Positions 1 to 8,988 of a stretch of 64,000 nt of DNA are shown here, in pieces (the first letter of the stretch is position 1; every line of letters starts with the position of its first letter). The translations under genes were made by a program, and so were the position numbers. Under the pieces are notes generated by a model that saw nothing but the letters and a program-made list of their open reading frames with translations, searched no databases and had not been told where the DNA came from. The stretch is taken from positions 1 to 64,000 of the forward strand of contig NZ_JBHUEO010000032.1 in the NCBI RefSeq assembly GCF_042680885.1, written 5' to 3'. Source of the DNA: Siminovitchia sediminis. Its GTDB lineage: Bacteria > Bacillota > Bacilli > Bacillales > Bacillaceae_C.

Positions 1-37
1 CAGCGTTCGTCCTGAGCCAGGATCAAACTCTCATAAA
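1..37 (-). rRNA. 16S rRNA, 5' end only
   Basis: Read on the minus strand, bases 31 to 1 give GAGAGTTTGATCCTGGCTCA and then the conserved start of bacterial 16S rRNA. The mature 5' end is placed near base 37 by analogy with Bacillus. The rest of the gene lies off the left edge. Two rrn-type promoters stand upstream. Confidence 0.95.
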
Positions 38-150
38 AGATGTTTGTTAGCTCATTTTAAAGCTGACTAAAAATCATAAATTATTGACGTTTCGTTTCGT
101 TCAGTTTTCAAAGATCAAACTTACTTACTGCCCTTTCGGACAGGATTATT

Positions 151-179
151 ATTATATCGCATCTAATTTAGTTTGTCAA
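151..179 (-). promoter_or_regulatory. rrn promoter P2
   Basis: On the minus strand TTGACA is followed by a 17-bp spacer and TATAAT, a perfect sigma-A consensus about 115 bp upstream of the 16S start. It is the promoter-proximal member of a tandem pair, as is usual for Bacillus rrn operons. Confidence 0.85.
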
Positions 180-226
180 CAAGTTTTTTTGGTTTGTCTT
201 TCAACCTCGTTTGAAGCGACTTTATT

Positions 227-255
227 AATATAACACCTCCAGCAAAACAAGTCAA
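227..255 (-). promoter_or_regulatory. rrn promoter P1
   Basis: On the minus strand TTGACT, a 17-bp spacer and TATATT lie about 75 bp upstream of P2. Tandem spacing of this kind is typical of Bacillus rRNA operons. Confidence 0.75.
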
Positions 256-363
256 CACTTTTCCCAAAAAAGTTTAACTGGGTTACTTCATCTGCTCAAA
301 AGTGTATTTACATACTATCATGCTCTGCAACCACCGGTCAACAGCCAAATATATACATAAAAC

Positions 364-390
364 AAAAAAAGGATCTGAGATAACAGACCC
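364..390 (-). terminator. Terminator after pbuG
   Basis: On the minus strand GGGTCTG and CAGATCC form a short hairpin followed by seven T residues, just past the pbuG stop codon and before the rrn promoters. Confidence 0.75.
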
Positions 391-401
391 TCTTCCTATG
401 A

Positions 402-1736
402 TTAAAAGATAAAGATGAAATATAATACAAATACTATAAAGAAGAAATACATGATCGGATGAATTTCTTTTGCTCTTCCTTTAACGATCATGGTAATTGG
501 GTAGAAAATAAAGCCTATTCCAATCCCAGTAGCAATCGAATAGGTCAATGGCATTGATATGATGGTAAGGAAAGCCGGAACAGCAATCTCAAATTTCTTC
601 CAATCAATCCCTCCTATTCCTGAAACCATCAAAACACCGACAATAATTAAAGCCGGGGCAGTAACTGATGCGGTAATCACACCGAGCACCGGATAAAAGA
701 ATAATGAAAGTAAAAATAGCAGTGCAGTAACAATACTTGCAAAACCAGTCCTCGCTCCTGCAGCAACCCCTGCTGAGGATTCTACATAAGCAGTTGTTGT
801 AGAGGTTCCAAGAATAGCCCCGACAACAGTAGCTGAAGAATCCGCCAAAAGCGCTTTTCCTGCATTCGGGAGCTTATCTCCTTTCATTAAGCCTGCCTGC
901 TGTGCCACTGCAACAAGGGTTCCCGCAGTATCAAAAAAGTCGACAAACAAGAAAGTAAGAATAACTATAAGGAGCTGCAGCGTAAACAAATCACCCGGTG
1001 AATTGAAAATAGGCTCCAAAGCTGCTCCAAAAGTTGGAGATATACTTGGAATAGCCCCAATGACTCCATCTGGTTTTGGAACAACTCCCGCAAGCATTCC
1101 GATCAAACCTGTAATTAGAATACCAAAGAATATCCCCCCATTAATGCCACGGGTCATCAAGATAACCGTAATGAAAATCCCCAAGATCGCAAGCAGCACG
1201 TTTCCATCTGTCAAGTCGCCTAATCCAACCAAAACTGCATCATCATTGACAATAATACCTGCATTTTGAAATCCGACGAAAGTAATGAATAAACCGATCC
1301 CGGAACCTACAGCAATCTTTAATTCGGATGGAATCGCGTTAATCAGCATTTCACGGATACCTGTCAATGACAGGATGACAAAGATGATTCCGGAAAACAA
1401 AACTCCGGTCAGAGCCGTTTGCCAAGGAATCCCCATTGTCAAGATAACAGTATAGGCAAAAAATGCATTGAGCCCCATACCGGGTGCCAGAGCTATTGGA
1501 TATTTAGCGATTAATCCCATCAGCAGAGTGCCCACCGCAGCGGCAAGAGCTGTTGCCACAAATACAGAACCATGATCCATTCTCAAAGCTTCCGGTAAAT
1601 CTTCCACAGTATCCAGTGCCAGCGTGATCGGGTTTAATATAAGGATATAAGCCATGGATAAAAACGTTGTGATTCCGCCGATCGTTTCCCTGCGGTAATT
1701 GGTACCCAGTTCAGCAAACTTAAAGTAATTCTTCAC
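402..1736 (-). CDS. pbuG: Guanine/hypoxanthine permease (NCS2/AzgA-type)
   Basis: An integral membrane purine transporter of about 444 residues, the usual length for PbuG/AzgA proteins. The N-terminal stretch NYRRETIGGITTFLSMAYIL and the motif DFFDTAGTLVAVAQ are characteristic of the family, and the protein has about a dozen hydrophobic segments. I chose a GTG start (VKNYFKF) because a G-rich ribosome binding site lies directly before it; an open frame extends 20 codons further upstream, to 1796, but without a good site. The gene follows guaA and is preceded by a guanine-type riboswitch with a terminator, so transcription should fall when guanine or hypoxanthine is abundant. Position and regulation match B. 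subtilis pbuG. Confidence 0.93.
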   Translation of the reverse strand: MKNYFKFAELGTNYRRETIGGITTFLSMAYILILNPITLALDTVEDLPEALRMDHGSVFVATALAAAVGTLLMGLIAKYPIALAPGMGLNAFFAYTVILTMGIPWQTALTGVLFSGIIFVILSLTGIREMLINAIPSELKIAVGSGIGLFITFVGFQNAGIIVNDDAVLVGLGDLTDGNVLLAILGIFITVILMTRGINGGIFFGILITGLIGMLAGVVPKPDGVIGAIPSISPTFGAALEPIFNSPGDLFTLQLLIVILTFLFVDFFDTAGTLVAVAQQAGLMKGDKLPNAGKALLADSSATVVGAILGTSTTTAYVESSAGVAAGARTGFASIVTALLFLLSLFFYPVLGVITASVTAPALIIVGVLMVSGIGGIDWKKFEIAVPAFLTIISMPLTYSIATGIGIGFIFYPITMIVKGRAKEIHPIMYFFFIVFVLYFIFIF

Positions 1737-1813
1737 CTTTTTCCCCCCAACTTTTTCATTTAGTGTCTTCAAGCAGCCTGGAACCATACGCAACATTGCA
1801 TTTTTGCAATGTC

Positions 1814-1843
1814 AAAAACGCCTTAAGCAGCAGCTTAAGGCGT
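1814..1843 (-). terminator. Expression-platform terminator of the purine riboswitch
   Basis: On the minus strand ACGCCTTAAG, a short loop and CTTAAGGCGT are followed by TTTTT. It lies between the aptamer and pbuG and is the OFF-state terminator expected of a Bacillus purine riboswitch. Confidence 0.88.
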
Positions 1844-1900
1844 AAACTTCGAGATTATTATACAGGGAATAGAAAATGAATATTACATCCTGTTTTCATC

Positions 1901-1966
1901 TCGTAGTCAAGCTATTTACGGCAGCCTGGTAGAAACTTGCGGGCCATATCCCCGCAATTATACGAT
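1901..1966 (-). promoter_or_regulatory. Purine riboswitch aptamer, guanine class
   Basis: The minus strand carries the conserved purine-aptamer elements in order: TATAATTGCGGGGATATGG, GTTTCTACC, CCGTAAA and GACTA, closed by the TCGTA/TACGA end pairing. The discriminating base in the last junction is C (GACTA rather than GATTA), which specifies guanine or hypoxanthine rather than adenine. It controls pbuG immediately downstream. Confidence 0.95.
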
Positions 1967-1993
1967 ATAAAACGACATATTTCTCACGAGTCC

Positions 1994-2022
1994 ACTTTAC
2001 CAGCAACTATACAGTCCGTCAA
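1994..2022 (-). promoter_or_regulatory. Promoter for the riboswitch-pbuG transcript
   Basis: On the minus strand TTGACG, a 17-bp spacer and TAAAGT begin only a few bases after the guaA stop codon and lead into the purine aptamer. The -35 is strong and the -10 is weak (four of six). Confidence 0.6.
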
Positions 2023-2026
2023 TACT

Positions 2027-3583
2027 TTATTCCCATTCAATGGTGGATGGCGGCTTAGTCGTAATATCATAGACGACTCGGTTGACATGGTCCACTTCAT
2101 GGACAATCCTGGTAGAAATCTTCTCTAACACCTCATACGGAATTCTTGCCCAATCCGAAGTCATACCATCTGTTGAATGCACAGCACGAATTCCTACTGT
2201 GTAATCATAGGTCCTGGATTCGCTTCTCACCCCTACACTTCTAATACCTGGCAAGACAGTAAAGTATTGCCAAATATCTTTGTCGAGGCCGGCATTCTTG
2301 ATCTCTTCACGCAAGATATAATCGGATTCACGGACGATTTCCAACTTTTCTTCCGTTACCTCTCCGAGAACCCTTACACCCAGACCCGGTCCCGGGAACG
2401 GCTGGCGCCATACAATTTCATCCGGGATCCCCAGCTCGGTACCAACCTGGCGCACCTCGTCTTTAAACAATGCTTTTAATGGTTCAATTAATGTAAAGTT
2501 CATATCCTCCGGCAGCCCGCCGACATTGTGGTGAGATTTAATCGTTTGGGATGTTGCCGTTCCGCTCTCGATGATGTCCGGATAAATGGTTCCCTGTGCA
2601 AGGAACTCAATTCCTTCCAGCTTGGAAGCTTCATCATCAAATACATATATAAACTCATTTCCTATAATTTTCCGTTTCTGTTCCGGATCCGTTACACCTT
2701 TTAGCTTGGTTAGAAATCTTTCCTGAGCATCTACTTTGATAACGTTCATATGAAACTTCCCTGTGAAAGTTTCCATGACACTCTCGGCTTCTCCTTTGCG
2801 AAGAAGACCATGATCCACAAAAATACAAGTGAGCTGATCGCCGATCGCTTTGTGGACCAGCACAGCAACAACAGATGAATCTACACCGCCGCTGAGCGCG
2901 CATAGAACTTTTTTGCTGCCAACAGTATCCTGGATTTTTTTTATTTCCGTATCTATGAATTGCTGCATGGTCCAATCTTCCGTGCAGTGGCAAAGCCCAA
3001 ATAGGAAATTACCTAACAGTTCACTGCCTTGCTCCGTTTGGACGGCTTCCGGGTGAAATTGAATGCCATATATCTTATTGTCTGTATTGCTGATGGCAGC
3101 AATTGGAACAGAACCGCTTTCCGCATCTACAACAAAACCTGCCGGCATTTCTTCAATGACATCCCCATAGCTCATCAATACGTCCATCTTTGCAGGCAAT
3201 CCTTTAAAAAGCTCAGGCCCGCCATCTTTTATTTGCAGAGTAGATGGTTCGTATCTTCTCTCTCCATTTCTTGAGATGTGCCCTCCAAATTGTGCTGCAA
3301 TGATCTGCATTCCGTAACAGATTCCCAGGATCGGGATACCCATTGAAAAGATGTTTTTATCTATGGTCAAAGCATCTTCCGAATGGATGTGTCCAGGGCC
3401 TCCGGAAAGAATGATCCCTTTCGGATTTAATTTCTTCATTTCTTCGGCTGTAATGGTATGCGGGTGAATTTCGCTGTATACTCCAAGCTCCCGTATCCGT
3501 CTCGCAATCTGCTGGTTATAGTGACTGCCGAAATCAAGAACAACAATAATATCTTGATTAAATGATTCATTTTCTACTAGCAT
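2027..3583 (-). CDS. guaA: GMP synthase (glutamine-hydrolysing)
   Basis: Converts XMP to GMP with ATP and glutamine, the last step of guanine nucleotide synthesis. The N-terminal class-I amidotransferase has its nucleophile in GICYGMQ (Cys about 89) and the His-Glu pair in QFHPE. The central ATP-pyrophosphatase P-loop is LSGGVDSSV, and the C-terminal dimerisation domain ends in KPPSTIEWE. I start it at MLVENESFNQ, preceded by GGAGGG at good spacing, which gives 518 residues. A longer frame begins at 3664 but adds a non-family extension. It follows yebA and precedes riboswitch-pbuG, as in B. subtilis. Confidence 0.96.
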   Translation of the reverse strand: MLVENESFNQDIIVVLDFGSHYNQQIARRIRELGVYSEIHPHTITAEEMKKLNPKGIILSGGPGHIHSEDALTIDKNIFSMGIPILGICYGMQIIAAQFGGHISRNGERRYEPSTLQIKDGGPELFKGLPAKMDVLMSYGDVIEEMPAGFVVDAESGSVPIAAISNTDNKIYGIQFHPEAVQTEQGSELLGNFLFGLCHCTEDWTMQQFIDTEIKKIQDTVGSKKVLCALSGGVDSSVVAVLVHKAIGDQLTCIFVDHGLLRKGEAESVMETFTGKFHMNVIKVDAQERFLTKLKGVTDPEQKRKIIGNEFIYVFDDEASKLEGIEFLAQGTIYPDIIESGTATSQTIKSHHNVGGLPEDMNFTLIEPLKALFKDEVRQVGTELGIPDEIVWRQPFPGPGLGVRVLGEVTEEKLEIVRESDYILREEIKNAGLDKDIWQYFTVLPGIRSVGVRSESRTYDYTVGIRAVHSTDGMTSDWARIPYEVLEKISTRIVHEVDHVNRVVYDITTKPPSTIEWE

Positions 3584-3678
3584 TCCCGGACCCTCCATCA
3601 AATATTTGAAACTCGGCAATAATCTCGAACATGCCGGTCGATAATACTTATTCATCTTATCCATTTTTTTTCACACGG

Positions 3679-5874
3679 TCAATTTATTGTCTTCTTTATT
3701 AAATTTTCCCATAACTCCTTGCTATATTCCCAATTTGTATGGGTTTCTTCCCCGCCATAGATCAGTTTTTCATACCTTTCGGTCAGTTGGCTCATATCTG
3801 TTGTCCCGAAATGATCATCAACCACTGAAGCATAATTTCTCAGCGTTTGTCCAGGCCCTTTCTTTAATCCAAAGCTGTCCAGCCGCTTCAATAGCGTTTC
3901 ATAGGCTTCGGCAAAAGTTGTATCATTCTTATTAATTTTGTATTTCCATATTAACAGACGAGGGATCCACCGATTTCTGCTGATGAATAACCCCGACGCT
4001 CCAGCAATAATGGAGAAGAGCACAAGAGCAATGGTCCTCCAATATTTCATGAAAAACTCTGCAAATCCTGACTCTCGCAATGTGAATTCATTTCCGGAGG
4101 ATGAATTTTCATCGATTTCTGCTGCCTGTTCTTCCTGTTCCGTTTCTTCTGATTCCGGAACAGATTCATCTGAAGAAGATGAGGATGTTGAATTTGAATG
4201 CTCATCGTTCACAACCTCAATAGGATTGTTAAAACCTTTGGTTGGTTCGAAGGGGACCCAGCCTTGTTCCGGAAAAAAAACTTCTACCCATGAATGGGCC
4301 TCATTGTTTGTTATTTCGTAAAGCCGATTGTCAGCATCTGACATCCCTTTATAATTCCCAGGGGCATATCCCTTAACCCATCTTGCAGGAATATCGAGGG
4401 TTCGAAGCATGACGACCATGGATGTGGAAAAATTATCGCAGTATCCCCTTTGGGTATCAAACAGAAACTGATCCACATAGTCCTCATCATTTGCGGGAAC
4501 AGCCACATTTGTTTGATCATACGAAAATTCGCCCGTTTGAAAGTACGCTTCTATCGCACGAGCCTTATCATACCAGTTGTCATGTTCAGCAGTCAGTTTT
4601 TCCGCTAGTGTATGAACCCGCCGGGGGAGCGTTTCAGGCAACTGGGTATACTGTTCCTGAAAATCCGTATAGTCCGCCCCACCCGGAAGATTCTGCGTTT
4701 GGCGCAAGGCTTTTTTACTAAAAACAGCCTCCCGGTAAGTGATGGTGTAGCTTTTTAATCGCTCTTCATGATGTTGTTCTGTAAAAGTGTGGAGCTTATC
4801 CAGCCTGGAATCATAACGGACAAATCCGTTCCCCTCTGTTTGTTTTTCCACGGACAGGAACCCATACGGCCTGACAATATGAGGGTAGGATATTTCAAAA
4901 TCCAGCGTCGCTTCTTGAATAGGGTTGTTGCTGGAAGAAACAGTATCCAACCGCCGTACTTCTCCATATTGAATATCTGCAATGGGGGCGCTCGCCTGAC
5001 TTGAAGCAACCCAGCCTTTTCCTGTGTATACATCTTTCGTTTCAATTTTCCAATATTGACTTGTCGGCGTCCTTGCAATAAAAACAACTCGGTCATCATG
5101 AATGAAAGGTCCGCCTAATTGAGTGTCATCCATGCCATATCCAATTTTCGAAACGCCGCCATTCCTAATACTCTCAGCTTTAGATTCCAGGAATGGAACA
5201 GGATCCGGCCAGATAGGAGCAGCTTTTGGAGACAGGTATCCAATTCCGACCCCTGTACACACCACCAAAAACAACGGGATGATCCAGCGGCCCAACAGCG
5301 AAAACTGATCCTCCATTTGTTCCTTTTCATATAATCTCTTAAAAAACAACACGCCCAGCAAGGTAAAACCGATAATTACAATCCGGACAATCGCATGGCG
5401 GCCACTATATTCTGTAAAGGTATCCAGCAAGGTAACATACAGGATCGTCATGACATAAAAAACAAAAACTTTTCTTTTTATGGTCAGCCAATAACGCAGT
5501 AAATAGGTAATTTGCCACAGCAACAGGAAAAACAGAAAACTTCTGTATAACGGTGAAAGATCAAGCCATACCGACTTAAAGACCATCACCGTGTTTATTC
5601 TGATTTCATCGACAAGTTGAGAGGTCCAGGCTCCCAGTCCCATTTCACCGGAAAAGATGGCAAAAAGAGCGCAGAAAATAAAGGCAGCTTTCAACGGCCA
5701 TGAAATAAACCAGGGAGCCTGAAGAAAGTTTAATAGTAACGAAAGCAAAACAAAAACCACAAAATAGTGAATTTCACTTGTTTGGGTAATTTGTTCGAGA
5801 GGAAGAAGCCACTCCAAAATCAGCATAAAACCTAAAACATATAATAAAAATGACAACAGTTGACTTTGTTTCAT
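3679..5874 (-). CDS. yebA: Membrane transglutaminase-like protein (YebA/TgpA-type)
   Basis: A protein of about 731 residues. The first 200 or so residues form several membrane segments (DUF3488-type). A large extracytoplasmic transglutaminase-like domain follows, with its Cys in RGYCDNFSTSM and its His in NEAHSWVEVFFP. Then come a Ser/Glu-rich low-complexity linker, another membrane helix and a C-terminal DUF4129-like cytoplasmic tail. The start is the ATG overlapping the yeaD stop in ATGA, so the two are translationally coupled. With the MoxR ATPase and DUF58 protein upstream it forms the common MoxR/DUF58/transglutaminase cluster, thought to act in envelope protein handling; the true substrate is unknown. 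Confidence 0.88.
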   Translation of the reverse strand: MKQSQLLSFLLYVLGFMLILEWLLPLEQITQTSEIHYFVVFVLLSLLLNFLQAPWFISWPLKAAFIFCALFAIFSGEMGLGAWTSQLVDEIRINTVMVFKSVWLDLSPLYRSFLFFLLLWQITYLLRYWLTIKRKVFVFYVMTILYVTLLDTFTEYSGRHAIVRIVIIGFTLLGVLFFKRLYEKEQMEDQFSLLGRWIIPLFLVVCTGVGIGYLSPKAAPIWPDPVPFLESKAESIRNGGVSKIGYGMDDTQLGGPFIHDDRVVFIARTPTSQYWKIETKDVYTGKGWVASSQASAPIADIQYGEVRRLDTVSSSNNPIQEATLDFEISYPHIVRPYGFLSVEKQTEGNGFVRYDSRLDKLHTFTEQHHEERLKSYTITYREAVFSKKALRQTQNLPGGADYTDFQEQYTQLPETLPRRVHTLAEKLTAEHDNWYDKARAIEAYFQTGEFSYDQTNVAVPANDEDYVDQFLFDTQRGYCDNFSTSMVVMLRTLDIPARWVKGYAPGNYKGMSDADNRLYEITNNEAHSWVEVFFPEQGWVPFEPTKGFNNPIEVVNDEHSNSTSSSSSDESVPESEETEQEEQAAEIDENSSSGNEFTLRESGFAEFFMKYWRTIALVLFSIIAGASGLFISRNRWIPRLLIWKYKINKNDTTFAEAYETLLKRLDSFGLKKGPGQTLRNYASVVDDHFGTTDMSQLTERYEKLIYGGEETHTNWEYSKELWENLIKKTIN

Positions 5875-7076
5875 GCCTGCTTCACCCCTGAAAACCCCCT
5901 TGAGGAGCAATTTGTATCATCAACGATAAACAGCTGGATTCCTTTTTGACTTGCTGAAGCCGCCAATACGGTTTCTTCAGAAGTCATTGTGTCTTGCCCT
6001 TTGATAAGACAAATCATGACAGAACCCTTTCTGTTCAGAAGTTTGCCTGCCCTTTCTATTAATAGTTTGGACAATTGGGCTGTCATGATCGTAAATGAGG
6101 CATAATCACCTGCCAAAGCAGAATCCTTCAATACTAACCCGGGCTTAGATTGGTCCGTTTTGACCTTTGCCAGCTGATAGAATATGGCATGTTCTTGACC
6201 GGCCCCTTTACGTGGAGGGATCAGAATTCTTCTTTTTCCGGGTAAAAGTAATCCGGTTTCTATACCGTGTCGAATCGCGGCCCTTGAATAAGAGGCAGCA
6301 AAAGCCACAAGTTCTTCAAAGTGACAGGAAGGCTGCATATCCAATATCACCATTAAGTTGTTGGATCTCCGTGCCTCGAACTCTTTTGTCATCATTTCAC
6401 TGGACCTTGCAGATGCCTTCCAATCAATCCGGGAAAATCGGTCTCCAGGTTCATATTCCCGAATACCGGCTATAAGCGTTGTGTTGTTCTCTGTCCGGGA
6501 CCCGGGCAACACGGCCCCCTGCTCTGACTTTCCGCTGAGTGATCGGAGAACCACCGGATGATAGGAAGGATATACAAGAATCGTCTGCTGAAGGGGGATT
6601 TTTTTCTCCTTTTCTATGAATCCCAACACGTCTCCTGTTTTAACTCTTACAAATTGAAAGTCGTGTTCCCCCCGCACAGCGCTGTTGATCTTGTAATTCA
6701 TTTCGATTCTTTTTCTGAACCAAGGAAATAACATCCGCTTTCCTTCTGTATGTTCTAATAGGTTGGGGCTGTCATCTTCAATGAGTAAGAAAAAAAGAGG
6801 AAATGGTAATTTCCTTGTCAGGATTAAAGTAATGTCGATTGAATCTCCGGCATTATACGTCTGTGAGTCAATGACCCGTTCAATTTGGAAGGCCATTGGG
6901 TAAAAAGAGAGCAGAATGGAATACAAGGCAATAGGCAAGAAGCTATAGAATAAAAACCAGCTGACAAATCCGCCTTGAAACATGGCATAAGAAAAAGTGC
7001 AGGCAAGCAAGAGCAGCAGCACAATAAAAGAGACTACCGGCTTTACCTTTTTTAACCTGTCCCTGAAATCCGTCAT
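5871..7076 (-). CDS. yeaD: DUF58 membrane-associated protein
   Basis: A 401-residue protein with two hydrophobic segments near the N-terminus and a DUF58 core. The family signature is visible as GIREYEPGDRFSRIDWKASA followed by the von-Willebrand-like part (LMVILDMQPS). It ends in VKQA, with its TGA overlapping the yebA start, and begins one base after the MoxR-type ATPase upstream. DUF58 proteins are usual partners of MoxR ATPases and membrane transglutaminase-like proteins. The molecular role is not established; the call rests on family and synteny. Confidence 0.85.
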   Translation of the reverse strand: MTDFRDRLKKVKPVVSFIVLLLLLACTFSYAMFQGGFVSWFLFYSFLPIALYSILLSFYPMAFQIERVIDSQTYNAGDSIDITLILTRKLPFPLFFLLIEDDSPNLLEHTEGKRMLFPWFRKRIEMNYKINSAVRGEHDFQFVRVKTGDVLGFIEKEKKIPLQQTILVYPSYHPVVLRSLSGKSEQGAVLPGSRTENNTTLIAGIREYEPGDRFSRIDWKASARSSEMMTKEFEARRSNNLMVILDMQPSCHFEELVAFAASYSRAAIRHGIETGLLLPGKRRILIPPRKGAGQEHAIFYQLAKVKTDQSKPGLVLKDSALAGDYASFTIMTAQLSKLLIERAGKLLNRKGSVMICLIKGQDTMTSEETVLAASASQKGIQLFIVDDTNCSSRGFSGVKQA

Positions 7077-7077
7077 T

Positions 7078-8034
7078 TTACTTCACAGCCTTCTTTACTG
7101 GCACATGAACAGTGGAGAGCAAATCTTCCATCACATCTTGCGGGGAGACCCCTTCATATTTTGCTTCAGTTTTTAAAATAAGCCGATGGGAAAAAACATA
7201 GGGTGCCATATACTGGATATCATCCGGGACAACATAATCCCGTCCTGACAAAAAAGCCAAAGCCTGGGATGCTCTTAATAGAGCGATTGAAGCACGGGGG
7301 CTGACTCCAAGGTGAACCTGCGGGTGCACCCTTGTAGATCCTGCCAGTTCAACAATGTATTGCTTCATCATTTCCTCAATATACACATCTTTTGCCTGCC
7401 GTTGCAGATTCCGTAAGTCTTCAAGTGAAATGACTGGCTCCAGTTGGTCAATCCGGGAACCTTTCAGGCTGCGCGTTAATAACTCCAACTCTTCTGATGC
7501 ACTGGGGTAACCCATTTCCAGCTTTAACAAAAAACGGTCAAGCTGTGCTTCCGGCAGGGGATATGTTCCTTCATATTCAACCGGGTTTTGGGTAGCCATT
7601 ACAAAAAAAGGCTTTTTCATGTCCAGCGTCACTCCGTCAATTGTCGCACTATGTTCTTCCATTGCTTCCAATAGAGCTGACTGAGTTTTAGGGGAAGTCC
7701 GGTTAATTTCGTCCGCCAAAATGATATGTCCCATAATAGGGCCGGGACGGAAGGAGAATTCCATTTCCTTCGGATTATAAATGGAAACGCCGATAACGTC
7801 GGAAGGCAAAAGATCGGGGGTAAATTGAATTCGTTTAAATTCTGCATTCACAGACCTGGATAGAGCCTTGACCAACATTGTTTTCCCTACGCCGGGGACA
7901 TCTTCCAATAGCACGTGTCCTTCTGCGAGCAAAGCCACGAGGCAAAGCCGCGTTACATCATTCTTACCGATCATCACCTTTTCAACATTCTGTAAAATTT
8001 TTTTTATTTGCTGATGAGTCATCCCGTCTGTCAT
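7078..8034 (-). CDS. yeaC: MoxR-family AAA+ ATPase
   Basis: A cytoplasmic AAA+ ATPase of about 318 residues. Walker A is GVGKT in LLEDVPGVGKTMLVKAL, Walker B is HIILADEINR, sensor 1 is MATQNPVEYEGTYPLPEAQ, and the C-terminal lid contains GVSPRASIALLRASQALAF. These are standard MoxR features. The ATG start (MTDGMTHQQ) has AGGTG six bases upstream; a GTG at 8043 is the alternative. It is the first gene of the yeaC-yeaD-yebA run and probably acts as a chaperone or remodeller for its neighbours. Confidence 0.92.
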   Translation of the reverse strand: MTDGMTHQQIKKILQNVEKVMIGKNDVTRLCLVALLAEGHVLLEDVPGVGKTMLVKALSRSVNAEFKRIQFTPDLLPSDVIGVSIYNPKEMEFSFRPGPIMGHIILADEINRTSPKTQSALLEAMEEHSATIDGVTLDMKKPFFVMATQNPVEYEGTYPLPEAQLDRFLLKLEMGYPSASEELELLTRSLKGSRIDQLEPVISLEDLRNLQRQAKDVYIEEMMKQYIVELAGSTRVHPQVHLGVSPRASIALLRASQALAFLSGRDYVVPDDIQYMAPYVFSHRLILKTEAKYEGVSPQDVMEDLLSTVHVPVKKAVK

Positions 8035-8104
8035 ACCGTTCACCTGCCGCTCATATTTTCAAAACGCCTGCAGAACTTTCAAAATCGTTGTGTAATTAAA
8101 ATTG

Positions 8105-8140
8105 ACCAAGAGAAAGTGAACAGGAATTACCCCGTTCACT
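8105..8140 (-). terminator. Terminator after nadE
   Basis: On the minus strand AGTGAACGGGG and CCTGTTCACT form a hairpin followed by TTCTCTT, eight bases past the nadE stop. The U-tract is impure. Confidence 0.65.
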
Positions 8141-8147
8141 CCTAGAA

Positions 8148-8972
8148 TCATTTCCAAAAATCATCAAACACATTGACTGGCAAATGGCGTTTGTGCATTG
8201 ATTTTCGGTACAACGCCTCGATTGTGTTCTTCGCTTCATCGGAGACTTCTTTTCCTTCCAGATAATCGTCAATTTCCTCATAAGAAACACCCAGTGCCAC
8301 CTCATCCGGAAGCATCGGCCGGTCGTCTTCCAAATCAGCTGTCGGTATTTTCGTATATAAGTGTTCAGGACAGCCGAGCTCCTTCAGTAGCAGCCTGCCC
8401 TGCCTTTTATTCAGCCTGAAAATCGGAACGATATCTGACGCACCGTCACCATATTTAGTGAAAAATCCGGTAATGGCTTCAGCTGCATGGTCTGTTCCCA
8501 GTACAACACAGCCATTCGTGGCAGCTATACTGTATTGGGCCTTCATCCGCTCCCTGGCTTTCTCATTTCCTTTTGTAAAGTCGGAAATCTCAATTCCTGC
8601 TTTTTCAAGAGACGCGATGCTTGCATCCACTGCCGGCTTAATATTTACCTCATATGTGACAGACGGCTGGATAAACTGTAAGGCGTCATCCACATCTTCT
8701 GCATCACTTTGTACGCCATAAGGAAGCTTGACAGCGATAAAACGGTATTTCTTTGTACCGCGGTCCTCATTTAATTCATCAACGGCCATCTGTGCAAGCT
8801 TACCTGCCAATGTGGAATCCTGCCCGCCGGAAATGCCCAGCACATACCCGTTAAAAAATTCATGGGCCAGCATATACTTTTTTAAAAAGTCAACGCTGAT
8901 CCGGATTTCTTCCTTCGGAACAATCGACGGTTTGACTTTCAACTCATCAATAATTTGTTTCTGCAGGTTCAT
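8148..8972 (-). CDS. nadE: NH3-dependent NAD synthetase
   Basis: Amidates nicotinic acid adenine dinucleotide to NAD with ATP and ammonia. The 274-residue protein is the short ammonia-dependent form, with no nitrilase domain. The PP-loop is LGISGGQDSTLAG, and other family signatures are VVLGTDHAAEAITGFFTKYGDGASDIVP and the C-terminal HKRHLPVNVFDDFWK. The site AAAGGAGG precedes the ATG. It lies 16 bp after pncB and completes a pncA-pncB-nadE salvage operon. Confidence 0.96.
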   Translation of the reverse strand: MNLQKQIIDELKVKPSIVPKEEIRISVDFLKKYMLAHEFFNGYVLGISGGQDSTLAGKLAQMAVDELNEDRGTKKYRFIAVKLPYGVQSDAEDVDDALQFIQPSVTYEVNIKPAVDASIASLEKAGIEISDFTKGNEKARERMKAQYSIAATNGCVVLGTDHAAEAITGFFTKYGDGASDIVPIFRLNKRQGRLLLKELGCPEHLYTKIPTADLEDDRPMLPDEVALGVSYEEIDDYLEGKEVSDEAKNTIEALYRKSMHKRHLPVNVFDDFWK

Positions 8973-8988
8973 GATGGAAATACCTCCT

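Noticed and set aside
1003..1269. Plus-strand open frames overlying pbuG and many others like it
   Set aside because: These are antisense shadows of clear genes, rich in atypical residues and without ribosome binding sites.
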